39,945 bases of DNA, taken from a virus. Every line of letters starts with the position of its first letter. Within the stretch, counting starts at the first letter, position 1. Shown here piece by piece: positions 31,182-38,245 of this stretch. The notes under the pieces were generated by a model, which worked only from the letters and a program-made list of their open reading frames with translations, was not told the DNA's origin and ran no database searches. The position numbers and the translations under genes were made by a program. The DNA lies in IMG/VR virus record IMGVR_UViG_3300046003_005931, positions 1-39,945 of that record; one strand, written 5' to 3'.

Positions 31182-31325
31182 ATGATAAGATTAAAAATAT
31201 CAATTAGCAGAAGTAAATACTTTGATAATCAAAAACAATTAGCAGAGTTCTTGAATATAAAAAATAGTAGTAAGAAAGCTATAGAAACTAGAGCAAGAGT
31301 ATTATCAATGGAAGTTGAATTTTAA
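31182..31325 (+). CDS. small basic protein (47 aa)
   Basis: I find this ORF from the promoter at 31121 and the GGTTATG start context. The product (MIRLKISISRSKYFDNQKQL, then AEFLNIKNSSKKAIETRARV) is basic and probably beta then helical. No family recognised. It lies 10 bases before the next start. Confidence 0.65.
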   Translation: MIRLKISISRSKYFDNQKQLAEFLNIKNSSKKAIETRARVLSMEVEF

Positions 31326-31335
31326 ATTAAAAGTT

Positions 31336-31716
31336 ATGAATAAGTCTATATTGACCTTAATAGTATTACTAAGTTTAACTTGTAATGCCCAAATCAGAAA
31401 CAAAGCATTTGATCTTAGATATTTCTATCACTGGGAATCCATTAATCCACAACAATTTGATATGGAAATTATCATCTATAAAGAGAATAATAAAGTACAT
31501 GTGACTGAATTTAAAGCTGATCCTGATGGTAAATTAGGAGGTGGGGTATTATACTCTACAGTTTATGTTTGTAGGAATAAAAAAGGTAGAATGGCTGTTG
31601 AAATTATTAACCCTTCTACATTACAAATTATAGATAGTGAATATATTTTAACACCTGACAAAAAATTATTACGTGTAACACAAAATGATACAATAATATT
31701 TAAAAGAAGGTATTAG
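31336..31716 (+). CDS. secreted protein with signal peptide (126 aa)
   Basis: The start at ATG 31336 follows the usual AAGTTATG context; an upstream in-frame ATG at 31315 lies inside the previous gene. The N-terminus is a signal peptide (MNKSILTLIVLLSLTCNAQI) of Bacteroidota style, ending CNAQ; the Cys could also make it a lipoprotein although Thr at -1 is not ideal. The mature part is beta-rich, with a GKLGGGVLYSTVYVCRNKKG segment. It acts outside the inner membrane, for example in lysis control or superinfection exclusion, which is inferred. Confidence 0.75.
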   Translation: MNKSILTLIVLLSLTCNAQIRNKAFDLRYFYHWESINPQQFDMEIIIYKENNKVHVTEFKADPDGKLGGGVLYSTVYVCRNKKGRMAVEIINPSTLQIIDSEYILTPDKKLLRVTQNDTIIFKRRY

Positions 31717-31718
31717 TA

Positions 31719-31988
31719 GTGGAAAAAACAGGCAATACTGAGAAGATTAAATATGATTTTAATACTGCTGCTAACTTGGAAATTTATATGCCTAATTTAA
31801 AAGATTGGTATAGAGTAACATCAAGAGAATTTCGCTCATTTAATGGAAAACGTCGTATTAATAACATTGAGTATTTAGGGACGGTATATTTGTACAACAC
31901 TAATAAACGTGCTGATTTACTTAAATTTGAATTGGATAAAATGGCCGGTTATAGTTGGGTTAGTAAAAAAAGGCCTAATGATTATTAG
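31719..31988 (+). CDS. hypothetical protein with GTG start (89 aa)
   Basis: The only plausible start is GTG at 31719, since the next in-frame ATG comes 23 codons later and would remove a natural-looking N-terminus. The product is basic with beta segments (LEIYMPNLKDWYRVTSREFR, then NNIEYLGTVYLY). No domain recognised. Its TAG at 31986-31988 supplies the TAG of the next promoter's TTAG box. Confidence 0.65.
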   Translation: MEKTGNTEKIKYDFNTAANLEIYMPNLKDWYRVTSREFRSFNGKRRINNIEYLGTVYLYNTNKRADLLKFELDKMAGYSWVSKKRPNDY

Positions 31989-32016
31989 GATTATTAAAAT
32001 AAGATTCGTATATTTA
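31985..32016 (+). promoter_or_regulatory. promoter (TTAG-N20-TATATTTA)
   Basis: TTAG at 31985-31988 overlapping the stop of the previous gene, a 20-nt spacer and TATATTTA at 32009-32016. The leader to ATG 32059 is longer than usual (42 nt). Confidence 0.75.
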
Positions 32017-32058
32017 AGTATAAAAGAAAAATAAGTATTAAATAAATAAATAAAAGTT

Positions 32059-32673
32059 ATGGAAGTAAAAATTTATCGAGAACCCGAAAATGAAGCTCTA
32101 ATTTTAGATGAAGTTCAATTAGCCGAGTATAATGACTTAGCACTTGAACTAGGATTCGCAACAACTCAAAACGTTGAAGAGCAAAATGTACCAAACGTTT
32201 ATGTTAGTTTAAACAATGCTATGGAGAAACAACTTAAAGCGGTTTGTCCTATGAAAGTAGATGCTGAACAATATACTAAATCAACTATACCGTTAGAGGT
32301 ATTGAAAGTATATAAATTCGCTAAAGACAATAAAATGTTTGATGGTTTTCATATTTGGTATAATGATGTTGATCCTGATCCTATATTGATAGGTTGGAAT
32401 TGGAGATCAGAAAGTGATAAAGAAAAGAATTATACTTGGTGTATTAATAGATTTCTAATTGCTAGATGGGGTGATTGCGCTTTAGAATTACCTGAGTTAC
32501 TTGAATTAGGCTTTAATAAAATGAAGCAAGAGTTAACGGATAAAGCTCAATCAGCGATTGATAAATGTAATTCGGTTATAACCAACCCTGATTTGCATGT
32601 TAGAAAAATATTATCCAATACCATGGATAGTGATATCAGCTTAAATATAAATTCATCAGGAACAATTTATTAA
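32059..32673 (+). CDS. hypothetical protein (204 aa)
   Basis: A mostly helical, acidic protein with an N-terminal beta region (VKIYREPENEALILDEVQLA), a central WYNDVDPDPILIGWNWRSES and CINRFLIARWGDCALELPEL, where the WGDC could be catalytic or structural. I see no known motif. It is well formed and one of the larger proteins in this region of small genes. Followed after 10 bases by a membrane-protein gene. Confidence 0.75.
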   Translation: MEVKIYREPENEALILDEVQLAEYNDLALELGFATTQNVEEQNVPNVYVSLNNAMEKQLKAVCPMKVDAEQYTKSTIPLEVLKVYKFAKDNKMFDGFHIWYNDVDPDPILIGWNWRSESDKEKNYTWCINRFLIARWGDCALELPELLELGFNKMKQELTDKAQSAIDKCNSVITNPDLHVRKILSNTMDSDISLNINSSGTIY

Positions 32674-32683
32674 TAATTATAAA

Positions 32684-32881
32684 ATGGAAAAATTAGGAAT
32701 AGTATTATCAGCATTAGCATTAGTTGCAGTTGTAGCAATTATCTTGGCTTGGCCAACACAATGGCTTTGGAATAATTCTCTAGTAGGAGCAGTAGATGGA
32801 GTACATCTAATAGGATTTTGGCAAGCATTGGGAATTAACCTCTTGTTTGGAATATTATTTAAAAATTCAAACAGTAAATAA
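32684..32881 (+). CDS. small two-helix membrane protein (65 aa)
   Basis: Two hydrophobic segments (residues about 5-24, LGIVLSALALVAVVAIILAW, and 44-58, FWQALGINLLFGILF) with a WLWNNSLVGAVDG loop between them. The W-N-x2-L ... FWQALG-LL-ILF layout is common in small Bacteroidota and phage membrane proteins. Such short proteins can be holin-like, but no lysis enzyme is adjacent. It sits just upstream of another small gene. Confidence 0.75.
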   Translation: MEKLGIVLSALALVAVVAIILAWPTQWLWNNSLVGAVDGVHLIGFWQALGINLLFGILFKNSNSK

Positions 32882-32885
32882 AAAT

Positions 32886-33068
32886 ATGACAGGAAATTAT
32901 TATCAAGTAGTATTAAAGACAGGGAAAACTCATCCATCACTTTATGTTAGCATTCAAACTGCCATTAAAAAGGTAGGAGCAGAAAATATAAAACAAATTA
33001 AGGAGATTAGAAAGGAGTTAGTGGATACTAAATATACTGAGATTTTAGGAGTAGTAAATACAGATTAG
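32886..33068 (+). CDS. hypothetical protein (60 aa)
   Basis: The start at ATG 32886 comes 4 bases after the previous stop; a start 39 bases upstream would lie in the membrane-protein gene. The product is alpha/beta (NYYQVVLKTGKTHPSLYVSI, then a lysine-rich helix and IKEIRKELVDTKYTEI). Unknown function. The following TTTG promoter starts right after its stop. Confidence 0.7.
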   Translation: MTGNYYQVVLKTGKTHPSLYVSIQTAIKKVGAENIKQIKEIRKELVDTKYTEILGVVNTD

Positions 33069-33100
33069 TTTGGTTTATAAATTTTAAATTCGTATATTTA
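33069..33100 (+). promoter_or_regulatory. promoter (TTTG-N20-TATATTTA)
   Basis: TTTG at 33069-33072, a 20-nt spacer and TATATTTA at 33093-33100. Part of a 53-bp block repeated exactly at 36790-36842. Confidence 0.8.
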
Positions 33101-33121
33101 AGTATTAATAATTAAAAATAA
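33069..33121 (+). repeat. 53-bp direct repeat, copy 1 (promoter and leader)
   Basis: Identical over 53 bases to 36790-36842; it covers the -33 box, spacer, -7 box and A-rich leader. Confidence 0.85.
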
Positions 33122-33126
33122 AGGTT

Positions 33127-33267
33127 ATGAAAGAAAATGAAAAATCATTAGCATCTAAAGAATATCAAATTTGGTGGGAAGCGAACGCTGAGAGAATATT
33201 AGCTCAAGATAGACTTAACCATGATATGAATTACAAATCAGCATTAGCTAAACATTTAAAACAATAA
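33127..33267 (+). CDS. small hypothetical protein (46 aa)
   Basis: Found from the promoter at 33069 and the GGTTATG context. The product (MKENEKSLASKEYQIWWEAN, then AERILAQDRLNHDMNYKSAL) is a charged, probably helical protein. It is translated ahead of the DNA ligase gene, 5 bases away, and shares its transcript. Confidence 0.7.
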   Translation: MKENEKSLASKEYQIWWEANAERILAQDRLNHDMNYKSALAKHLKQ

Positions 33268-33272
33268 AGGTT

Positions 33273-34394
33273 ATGATAAAAGTGTTTCCAACGTTATATA
33301 AACGTTCCAATAGTAAAGAACATATTAATCAATGGCAAATTGAAGTTGAGGGTGACAGTTTTAGAACCACAACAGGATTTGTTAATATGAAACAATTTAC
33401 TGGTGACTGGACAAGATGTGAGCCTAAAAATGTAGGTAAAAAGAATGCTACTACAACTGATGAGCAAGCATTGTTTGAAGCTAATGCTATGTTTACAAAA
33501 CGTAAAGATTTAGGTTATTGGGAAGATATTAATGATTGTGATAAGAAGGTGTTTTTCGCACCAATGTTAGCACAAGATTATGATAAACGTAAAGATAAGG
33601 TTAAATTTCCAATCCTATCACAACCTAAATTAGATGGTATTAGATGTGTAGTCAAATCTGATGGGATGTGGACTAGAAATGGTAAAGAGATTATATCTGC
33701 CCCACATGTATATGAAAATTTAAAACATATATTTGATAATCAACCCGACCTAGTATTAGACGGTGAATTATATACTTCAAATAGGGACGTTGATTTTAAC
33801 ACTATTATTTCATGTGTTAGAAAAACTAAACCAACACAAGCTGATTTAGATTTGTCTGCTCAATATATTGAGTATTGGATGTACGACATAGTGAATGATA
33901 ATGATCAAGGGTATGAAGGGAGATATGAAGATTTACTTGAATTAAAACGAGAATTTAATTTAGATCCATTTATTTATAAAGTAATTTCAACTTACGAATT
34001 ACCTGATGCAAAACATGTAGATGAACAATTAAGTTATTACATTGAACAGGGATTTGAAGGTCAAATATTAAGAGATTCAAATTCGTTATATGAAAATAAA
34101 CGTTCCAATGGTTTATTAAAACATAAAATGTTCCATGATGATGAGTTCAAAATACTATCAGTTAATGAAGGAGTAGGTAAGTTTGCTAACAAAGCTGCTA
34201 CTATGTCATTTCAAACACCAGAGGGAGTTAAATTTGACTCAACTATTAATGGTACAATGGAGTATTTAGAAGAGATATGGGCTATTAAAGATCAGTTATT
34301 AGGTAAGTTAGCGACTGTTAAATATTTTGAGAAAACAACTGACGGTTCATTACGATTTCCTAAAGTTATTCAAATAGATCGTTTGGATATGTAA
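33273..34394 (+). CDS. ATP-dependent DNA ligase
   Basis: The 373-aa protein has motif I PKLDGIR with adenylated Lys119, motif III around DGELYT, motif IV in FEGQILRD and motif V LLKHKMF. An N-terminal domain (residues about 18-85: WQIEVEGDSFRTTTGF to DLGYWED) resembles a WGR-like module found ahead of the catalytic core in some phage ligases. The C-terminal OB-type region is short. It seals nicks during replication and repair, using ATP. A promoter's -33 box is embedded in its last codons. Confidence 0.93.
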   Translation: MIKVFPTLYKRSNSKEHINQWQIEVEGDSFRTTTGFVNMKQFTGDWTRCEPKNVGKKNATTTDEQALFEANAMFTKRKDLGYWEDINDCDKKVFFAPMLAQDYDKRKDKVKFPILSQPKLDGIRCVVKSDGMWTRNGKEIISAPHVYENLKHIFDNQPDLVLDGELYTSNRDVDFNTIISCVRKTKPTQADLDLSAQYIEYWMYDIVNDNDQGYEGRYEDLLELKREFNLDPFIYKVISTYELPDAKHVDEQLSYYIEQGFEGQILRDSNSLYENKRSNGLLKHKMFHDDEFKILSVNEGVGKFANKAATMSFQTPEGVKFDSTINGTMEYLEEIWAIKDQLLGKLATVKYFEKTTDGSLRFPKVIQIDRLDM

Positions 34395-34413
34395 AATAGG
34401 ATTCGTATATTTA
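34382..34413 (+). promoter_or_regulatory. promoter inside the ligase 3' end (TTTG-N20-TATATTTA)
   Basis: TTTG at 34382-34385 in the last ligase codons, a 20-nt spacer and TATATTTA at 34406-34413; ATG at 34441. Confidence 0.8.
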
Positions 34414-34440
34414 AGTATTATTAATTTAAAAATAGATAGT

Positions 34441-34662
34441 ATGTCAAATTTTCCATCAAGGGTTAGTATTATAGAAAAGTTTATTCAAACTGAAATTGAT
34501 AAAAATAATTCATCTCCTGAGTATATTGATGCCTTAAATGAATGTGAAACGTTAGAGGATTTAGTTTATGAAGTTGGTAGTTGGAAGAGTGAAAGAGTAA
34601 TGGAGGGTTATTTAAGTACTGCTCATTACATTTTAATGAGTTTAGATAAAGAGTATAATTAA
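34441..34662 (+). CDS. hypothetical protein (73 aa)
   Basis: Acidic helical protein (SIIEKFIQTEIDKNNSSPEY, then EALNECETL-like acidic helix and TAHYILMSLDKEYN). No family recognised. First of three small genes that share the promoter at 34382. Confidence 0.7.
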   Translation: MSNFPSRVSIIEKFIQTEIDKNNSSPEYIDALNECETLEDLVYEVGSWKSERVMEGYLSTAHYILMSLDKEYN

Positions 34663-34675
34663 TAAACAAATAAAG

Positions 34676-34816
34676 ATGAGTAAAAACAGTGCAAAACAGA
34701 ATTACCAATCATTAATTGAGTGGTTGCCAACTTTAAATCAACCTAAAGTAAAGAAAGAATTATCAACAACTAAATTTTCCAAAGCGGATCATTATAAACA
34801 AAACGGAGTAAAGTAA
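34676..34816 (+). CDS. small hypothetical protein (46 aa)
   Basis: Starts at AAAGATG, 13 bases after the previous stop. The product (MSKNSAKQNYQSLIEWLPTL, then NQPKVKKELSTTKFSKADHY) is basic. It is directly followed by another small ORF with two bases between. Confidence 0.6.
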   Translation: MSKNSAKQNYQSLIEWLPTLNQPKVKKELSTTKFSKADHYKQNGVK

Positions 34817-34818
34817 TT

Positions 34819-34977
34819 ATGAATAGAAGACAACAACTTATTAAAGAGGTAAAGGGACTAAACATTAAAACAATTAGACCTGCACATATGTGTACAACAG
34901 AGTATTTAGAATCAGTAGTGAGCATACCTGTAGAGGTAAAAGCTAGTTTCTTTAAAAGACTTTTTAATAGAAAATAG
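34819..34977 (+). CDS. small hypothetical protein (52 aa)
   Basis: Starts with the AATTATG context two bases after the previous stop. The product is basic (MNRRQQLIKEVKGLNIKTIR, then PAHMCTTEYL and a KASFFKRLFNRK end). Its TAG is shared with the -33 box of the next promoter (ATAG). Confidence 0.6.
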   Translation: MNRRQQLIKEVKGLNIKTIRPAHMCTTEYLESVVSIPVEVKASFFKRLFNRK

Positions 34978-35005
34978 GCTTTAGGGTTTTTAATTCGTAT
35001 ATTTA
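34974..35005 (+). promoter_or_regulatory. promoter (ATAG-N20-TATATTTA)
   Basis: ATAG at 34974-34977 overlapping a stop codon, a 20-nt spacer ending ATTCG and TATATTTA at 34998-35005; ATG at 35035. Confidence 0.7.
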
Positions 35006-35034
35006 AGTATTATTAATTAAAAAAAGAAAATGTT

Positions 35035-35832
35035 ATGAGTTTAAAAGCGTTATCGAGAGAGGAATTAACTAAGTTAGCACCTCAAGTATTTAATCATGTT
35101 GTTAGTTCAAATTTAACTAGCAAGTATGTACATATTCCAACTGATACTATAGTTGATGATATGGAAGCATTAGGATGGTTACCATATGATGTTAAAACAG
35201 TTAAAACTAGGAAGAAAACGTCCGCAACTGCAAAACATTTAATTCAGTTTTTTAATCCTGAAATTGTAATTAACAATGAGGAAGGTAAAGCTGATATGTA
35301 TCCAAGTTTATTATTAATCAACTCACATGATGGTTCAACAGCGGTTAGGTTTGAAATGGGAGTATTTAGAATTGTTTGTGAAAATGGGTTAGTTATTAAA
35401 TCTGAAGACTTTGGAGGGTTTAAAATGAGACATATGGGTTACTCATTTGAGGATTTACGCAATTATATTGGCGAGTTAGTGAACACACTACCAACAATGG
35501 TGGAAAATCTTAACAAATTCTCACAAGTTGAAATGACACCTGAACAGCAATATGAATTTGCTATTAAAGCTGTTGAAGCTAGATTTGGGGAAGAAAAACA
35601 AATACCTGATGAGGAAATTAAAAACTTATTAATAGCTGAACGAAGAGAAGACATCGGTAACTCAGTTTGGGTTGTGTTAAATAGAGTTCAGGAAAAATTA
35701 ACAAGTGGTGGGTTTGGTTACTTAAATGCTAAAGGTAAACCAAGAAAAGCAAGAGCTGTTAAAAACTTCACACAGGATGTGAGCATGAATCAAAAGTTAT
35801 GGGCAATTGCTGAAGAGTATGTTGCAGTATAA
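35035..35832 (+). CDS. DUF932 family protein
   Basis: The 265-aa protein shows the DUF932 pattern of phage and plasmid proteins: a central LLLINSHDGSTAVRFEMGVF, RIVCENGLVIKSEDFGGFKM, with the conserved CxNGL core, and a downstream helical region where the family keeps VWVVLNRVQEKLTSGG. The function is unknown; relatives lie near replication and recombination genes. It is a one-gene unit between a promoter and a composite terminator-promoter. Confidence 0.85.
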   Translation: MSLKALSREELTKLAPQVFNHVVSSNLTSKYVHIPTDTIVDDMEALGWLPYDVKTVKTRKKTSATAKHLIQFFNPEIVINNEEGKADMYPSLLLINSHDGSTAVRFEMGVFRIVCENGLVIKSEDFGGFKMRHMGYSFEDLRNYIGELVNTLPTMVENLNKFSQVEMTPEQQYEFAIKAVEARFGEEKQIPDEEIKNLLIAERREDIGNSVWVVLNRVQEKLTSGGFGYLNAKGKPRKARAVKNFTQDVSMNQKLWAIAEEYVAV

Positions 35833-35850
35833 TAGGTTTTAATTAAGGTA

Positions 35851-35882
35851 CTAGGCTCCCATAAGGAGCCTTCGTATATTTA
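35851..35882 (+). promoter_or_regulatory. promoter with terminator hairpin as spacer (CTAG-N20-TATATTTA)
   Basis: CTAG at 35851-35854, a 20-nt spacer that is the hairpin plus TTCG, and TATATTTA at 35875-35882; ATG at 35901. Confidence 0.65.
35854..35870 (+). terminator. hairpin terminator GGCTCC/GGAGCC
   Basis: 6-bp stem with a CATAA loop after the DUF932 gene; near copy of those at 26810 and 28432, with one base changed in the stem. Confidence 0.75.
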
Positions 35883-35900
35883 TTTTAAAATAATTAATAT

Positions 35901-36044
35901 ATGAAAATGAAAGTAGTGCAATTCACAATGCAAGAAATTTGGGCCGCGTCACGACATACTGTTCAAAAGAATAAAAAGAAGTATGATCGTAAAGAAAAAC
36001 ACAATAAAAAGGACTCTAATAAGGGTCCTTATTTAGTTTGTTAG
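35901..36044 (+). CDS. small basic protein (47 aa)
   Basis: The ORF starts at ATG 35901 after the composite promoter. The product (MKMKVVQFTMQEIWAASRHT, then a VQKNKKKYDRKEKHNKK tail) is very basic with a helical start, like small nucleic-acid-binding proteins. The hairpin at 36009-36030 falls within its last codons and its TAG is the -33 box of the next promoter, so the real gene may be shorter. Moderate confidence. Confidence 0.55.
   Translation: MKMKVVQFTMQEIWAASRHTVQKNKKKYDRKEKHNKKDSNKGPYLVC
36009..36030 (+). terminator. hairpin terminator within the end of the 35901 gene
   Basis: AAGGACTC/GGGTCCTT, 8 bp with one T-G pair and a TAATAA loop, followed by ATTTAGTTTG. Confidence 0.65.
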
Positions 36045-36072
36045 GCTTATAAAAATAAATTTCGTATATTTA
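36041..36072 (+). promoter_or_regulatory. promoter (TTAG-N20-TATATTTA)
   Basis: TTAG at 36041-36044 overlapping the stop codon, a 20-nt spacer ending TTTCG and TATATTTA at 36065-36072; ATG at 36097. Confidence 0.8.
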
Positions 36073-36096
36073 AGTATAATTAATAAATAGAATGTT

Positions 36097-36384
36097 ATGA
36101 AAACAGCTCAAATGAATGAGTCACAATATGTTGAGGAAAGAATCAATCAAGCTATAGGTATTTTAAAAAATCTAACTTGGAATGATAATTGTGTTGATGG
36201 AGAAACAATGCAATATATACTTGAACAAGTAGGAATGCAAGACCAAATGTTAAGACAATTAATGATGTCTCAACCGATAGATGAGGTTAGGTACATATTT
36301 GATGAGAGAGAAGAATTAGAAGACGATAAGGTTAATTATTGTGGGGCATGTGGTAGTGATGCTTCCAATTGTGATAGTTGTTAA
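36097..36384 (+). CDS. hypothetical protein with Cys-rich tail (95 aa)
   Basis: Acidic helical protein (QYVEERINQAIGILKNL, then MQYILEQVGMQDQMLRQLMM) ending in a possible zinc site: YCGACGSDASNCDSC with four Cys in C-x2-C and C-x2-C form. The tail could bind a metal or act as a redox site. No family recognised. Followed 18 bases later by another gene on the same transcript. Confidence 0.7.
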   Translation: MKTAQMNESQYVEERINQAIGILKNLTWNDNCVDGETMQYILEQVGMQDQMLRQLMMSQPIDEVRYIFDEREELEDDKVNYCGACGSDASNCDSC

Positions 36385-36402
36385 TTTAAAAGTAGATAAG
36401 TT

Positions 36403-36801
36403 ATGAGTAGAGTAGCAGTTAAATATAAGGACAGATCTGATATTACCATTTATAAAATTGTTTGTTTCAAGAATGGTAAGAATGAAATCTTAATAGATAA
36501 TGTAAAGGAATTTCTTAAAAATCCTAACATTGAATCATATGAGATGATTGAGATTAAATCTCGAACTGGTAATAGTGAAGGTGGAGGTAAAAATTATGAA
36601 TCCAAATACGAAAAGGAAAGTAATAAATTGCCTAAAGCAATCGCTAAAGAGGTAATTCAAGTAGCTACCTCATTAAAGGGTTGTACTAAAGATACTATTG
36701 ATCGATGGAATACTCATTTAGACTTTGATTTGAATGAGAAACTTAATGGTAAATACGGGTTTACAGGCGCTAAAAGGTTATATAATATATTTGGTTTATA
36801 A
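36403..36801 (+). CDS. hypothetical protein (132 aa)
   Basis: Basic alpha/beta protein (VAVKYKDRSDITIYKIVCFK at the start; VKEFLKNPNIESYEMIEIKS; a C-terminal helix-rich part with WNTHLDFDLNEKLNGKYGF). No known motif. The -33 box of the next promoter overlaps its final codons. Confidence 0.7.
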   Translation: MSRVAVKYKDRSDITIYKIVCFKNGKNEILIDNVKEFLKNPNIESYEMIEIKSRTGNSEGGGKNYESKYEKESNKLPKAIAKEVIQVATSLKGCTKDTIDRWNTHLDFDLNEKLNGKYGFTGAKRLYNIFGL

Positions 36802-36821
36802 ATTTTAAATTCGTATATTTA
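36790..36821 (+). promoter_or_regulatory. promoter (TTTG-N20-TATATTTA)
   Basis: TTTG at 36790-36793 inside the last codons of the 36403 gene, a 20-nt spacer and TATATTTA at 36814-36821; ATG at 36851. Confidence 0.8.
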
Positions 36822-36842
36822 AGTATTAATAATTAAAAATAA
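36790..36842 (+). repeat. 53-bp direct repeat, copy 2 (promoter and leader)
   Basis: Identical over 53 bases to 33069-33121, 3.7 kb away in the same orientation. Confidence 0.85.
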
Positions 36843-36850
36843 TAAAAGTT

Positions 36851-37003
36851 ATGAAAAAATTCTTTAGTAATACTAAATTCTTTTTAATCTGGGTAGTGAA
36901 TAGTTTATATGCGCTAAGATTAGATACTCCTATCTCTTTACCAGTTGTGGTAACTATTTTATGTACTTGGTTTGTATTTTTAACTTATATCTTAATTTTG
37001 TAA
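36851..37003 (+). CDS. two-helix membrane protein (50 aa)
   Basis: A 50-aa hydrophobic protein: segment 1 about residues 10-24 (FFLIWVVNSLYALRL) and segment 2 about 29-49 (LPVVVTILCTWFVFLTYILI), with a basic N-terminus (MKKFFSNTK). The size and two-helix layout are like small holins or pinholins, but also like other phage membrane proteins. Its TAA overlaps the ATG of a lipoprotein gene by one base, coupling them. Confidence 0.7.
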   Translation: MKKFFSNTKFFLIWVVNSLYALRLDTPISLPVVVTILCTWFVFLTYILIL

Positions 37004-37164
37004 TGAAAACACTACTAGCCATACTAACAATCTCTTTATGTATAGGATGCTCCTCAGCAAAACCTACCACAAATAAGGTGCAACAGAAAGCTACTAAGAT
37101 GACCACTAATAAACCTCAGTATACTATTGTCAATAATCAAATAATAATATTTGAAAATAATTAA
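37003..37164 (+). CDS. small lipoprotein (53 aa)
   Basis: The start at ATG 37003 overlaps the previous stop (TAATG); an upstream ATG in frame lies inside the membrane-protein gene. The N-terminus is a lipoprotein signal (MKTLLAILTISLCIGCSSAK) with the lipobox-like CIGC at residues about 13-16, followed by a polar tail of Ser, Thr, Lys and Gln. It should be attached by lipid in the periplasm or outer membrane. Beside a two-helix membrane protein it recalls spanin or lysis-control pairs. Confidence 0.75.
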   Translation: MKTLLAILTISLCIGCSSAKPTTNKVQQKATKMTTNKPQYTIVNNQIIIFENN

Positions 37165-37168
37165 TGTA

Positions 37169-37200
37169 TTTGGCTTATAAATTTTAAATTCGTATATTTA
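37169..37200 (+). promoter_or_regulatory. promoter (TTTG-N20-TATATTTA)
   Basis: TTTG at 37169-37172, a 20-nt spacer and TATATTTA at 37193-37200; ATG at 37226. Confidence 0.8.
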
Positions 37201-37225
37201 AGTATAATTTAAAAAAATAAAGGTT

Positions 37226-37972
37226 ATGATGAGAATTCAAGTATTAGAAGAACAAAAACAAGTCTTCGTAGATCAAAAAAATGAATTAGAAGAAGCTAGA
37301 TCTGATATCTATGTAAGAAAGGAACAAGCAATGAGTGATGCTTTACTTCCTCTTTTTGAAGGGTTCCACCCAGACGCTTACATTGAGGTAACAAGAGGGT
37401 CTATTTATTTTAAAATGGACCATCCCGAATTGAGTTACAGGAAAGAATTATTTACTCTTTATTTAAGAGAAAGATATTTTGAGGAAGGACAACGTTATAA
37501 TGGGGTTGATTTATCTTATTATACAACTTCAACAAAAGGAGATGATGAATGGGAATTAAAGAGATTGAGAATATTAGGTGATGCAGCTGAGGTTGTATTG
37601 AAAGATCAACATCACATAATTGACACTGCTAATTACACTTCAAATCTTTTTAAAGATGAATTCAAAAGGAGTTATGATCAAATGAACCTAATAAATAAAG
37701 GTATTGGAGAATTAACTGACCGAATAAATGTACTCAAATCAGAAGCAACATTAACACAATTATTATCTGAAGATGGAGTATTATTTGACATACCACAACA
37801 TATAGAATTAAAACGTACTTACTGCCCAAAACTAAATAAAATCAGAATAATTGAAGTTAAAGGTAAAACATGTACAGTTGAGATTGAAATGGGTAGTGGT
37901 TATAAAACAACTGAGACAAGAGTGAATATTGAAAGTTTAGTTAGTCAAGTTAAACGTTATAATATATTGTAA
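37226..37972 (+). CDS. hypothetical coiled-coil protein (248 aa)
   Basis: A charged protein with a long N-terminal coiled coil (about residues 3-40: IQVLEEQKQVFVDQKNELEE and onward), a middle domain (FHPDAYIEVTRGSIYFKMDH), a second helical stretch (about 150-180) and a beta-rich C-terminus (KIRIIEVKGKTCTVEIEMGS). It is the largest unknown product in the last 5 kb. No motif tells its function. It forms a single unit between a promoter and a strong hairpin. Confidence 0.8.
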   Translation: MMRIQVLEEQKQVFVDQKNELEEARSDIYVRKEQAMSDALLPLFEGFHPDAYIEVTRGSIYFKMDHPELSYRKELFTLYLRERYFEEGQRYNGVDLSYYTTSTKGDDEWELKRLRILGDAAEVVLKDQHHIIDTANYTSNLFKDEFKRSYDQMNLINKGIGELTDRINVLKSEATLTQLLSEDGVLFDIPQHIELKRTYCPKLNKIRIIEVKGKTCTVEIEMGSGYKTTETRVNIESLVSQVKRYNIL

Positions 37973-37979
37973 TTGAATT

Positions 37980-38000
37980 GGGGTCTATTTAATAGACCCC
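37980..38000 (+). terminator. hairpin terminator GGGGTCTA/TAGACCCC
   Basis: Perfect 8-bp stem with a TTTAA loop, followed by TTATTTGG, 7 nt after the stop of the 37226 gene. Confidence 0.8.
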
Positions 38001-38003
38001 TTA

Positions 38004-38035
38004 TTTGGTTTATTGAATAATAATTCGTATATTTA
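38004..38035 (+). promoter_or_regulatory. promoter (TTTG-N20-TATATTTA)
   Basis: TTTG at 38004-38007, a 20-nt spacer and TATATTTA at 38028-38035, placed just after rather than inside the terminator; ATG at 38060. Confidence 0.8.
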
Positions 38036-38059
38036 AGTATAATTTAAAAATATAATGTT

Positions 38060-38245
38060 ATGATGAATGTAGCTTATTTTATTGACCAAGCCGAAGCTAG
38101 TACACAACAGAAATTTAATAATGATTGGAATGACATCATTATTTATCGTGATGATAGTTCAACAAACCTAATAACTGAGAATATGAAGCATCTCACCTTA
38201 AATTGGAAAGATGGAAAATATATTAATTATAGTATTGGCTTATAA
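38060..38245 (+). CDS. hypothetical protein (61 aa)
   Basis: A small, mixed protein (MMNVAYFIDQAEASTQQKFN, then DWNDIIIYRDDSSTNLITEN). No family recognised. The -33 box of the next promoter overlaps its last codons. Confidence 0.65.
   Translation: MMNVAYFIDQAEASTQQKFNNDWNDIIIYRDDSSTNLITENMKHLTLNWKDGKYINYSIGL

Noticed and set aside
32677-32940. 87-aa minus-strand ORF over the two-helix membrane gene
   Set aside because: Antisense shadow of two tightly spaced + strand genes; no promoter on the minus strand.
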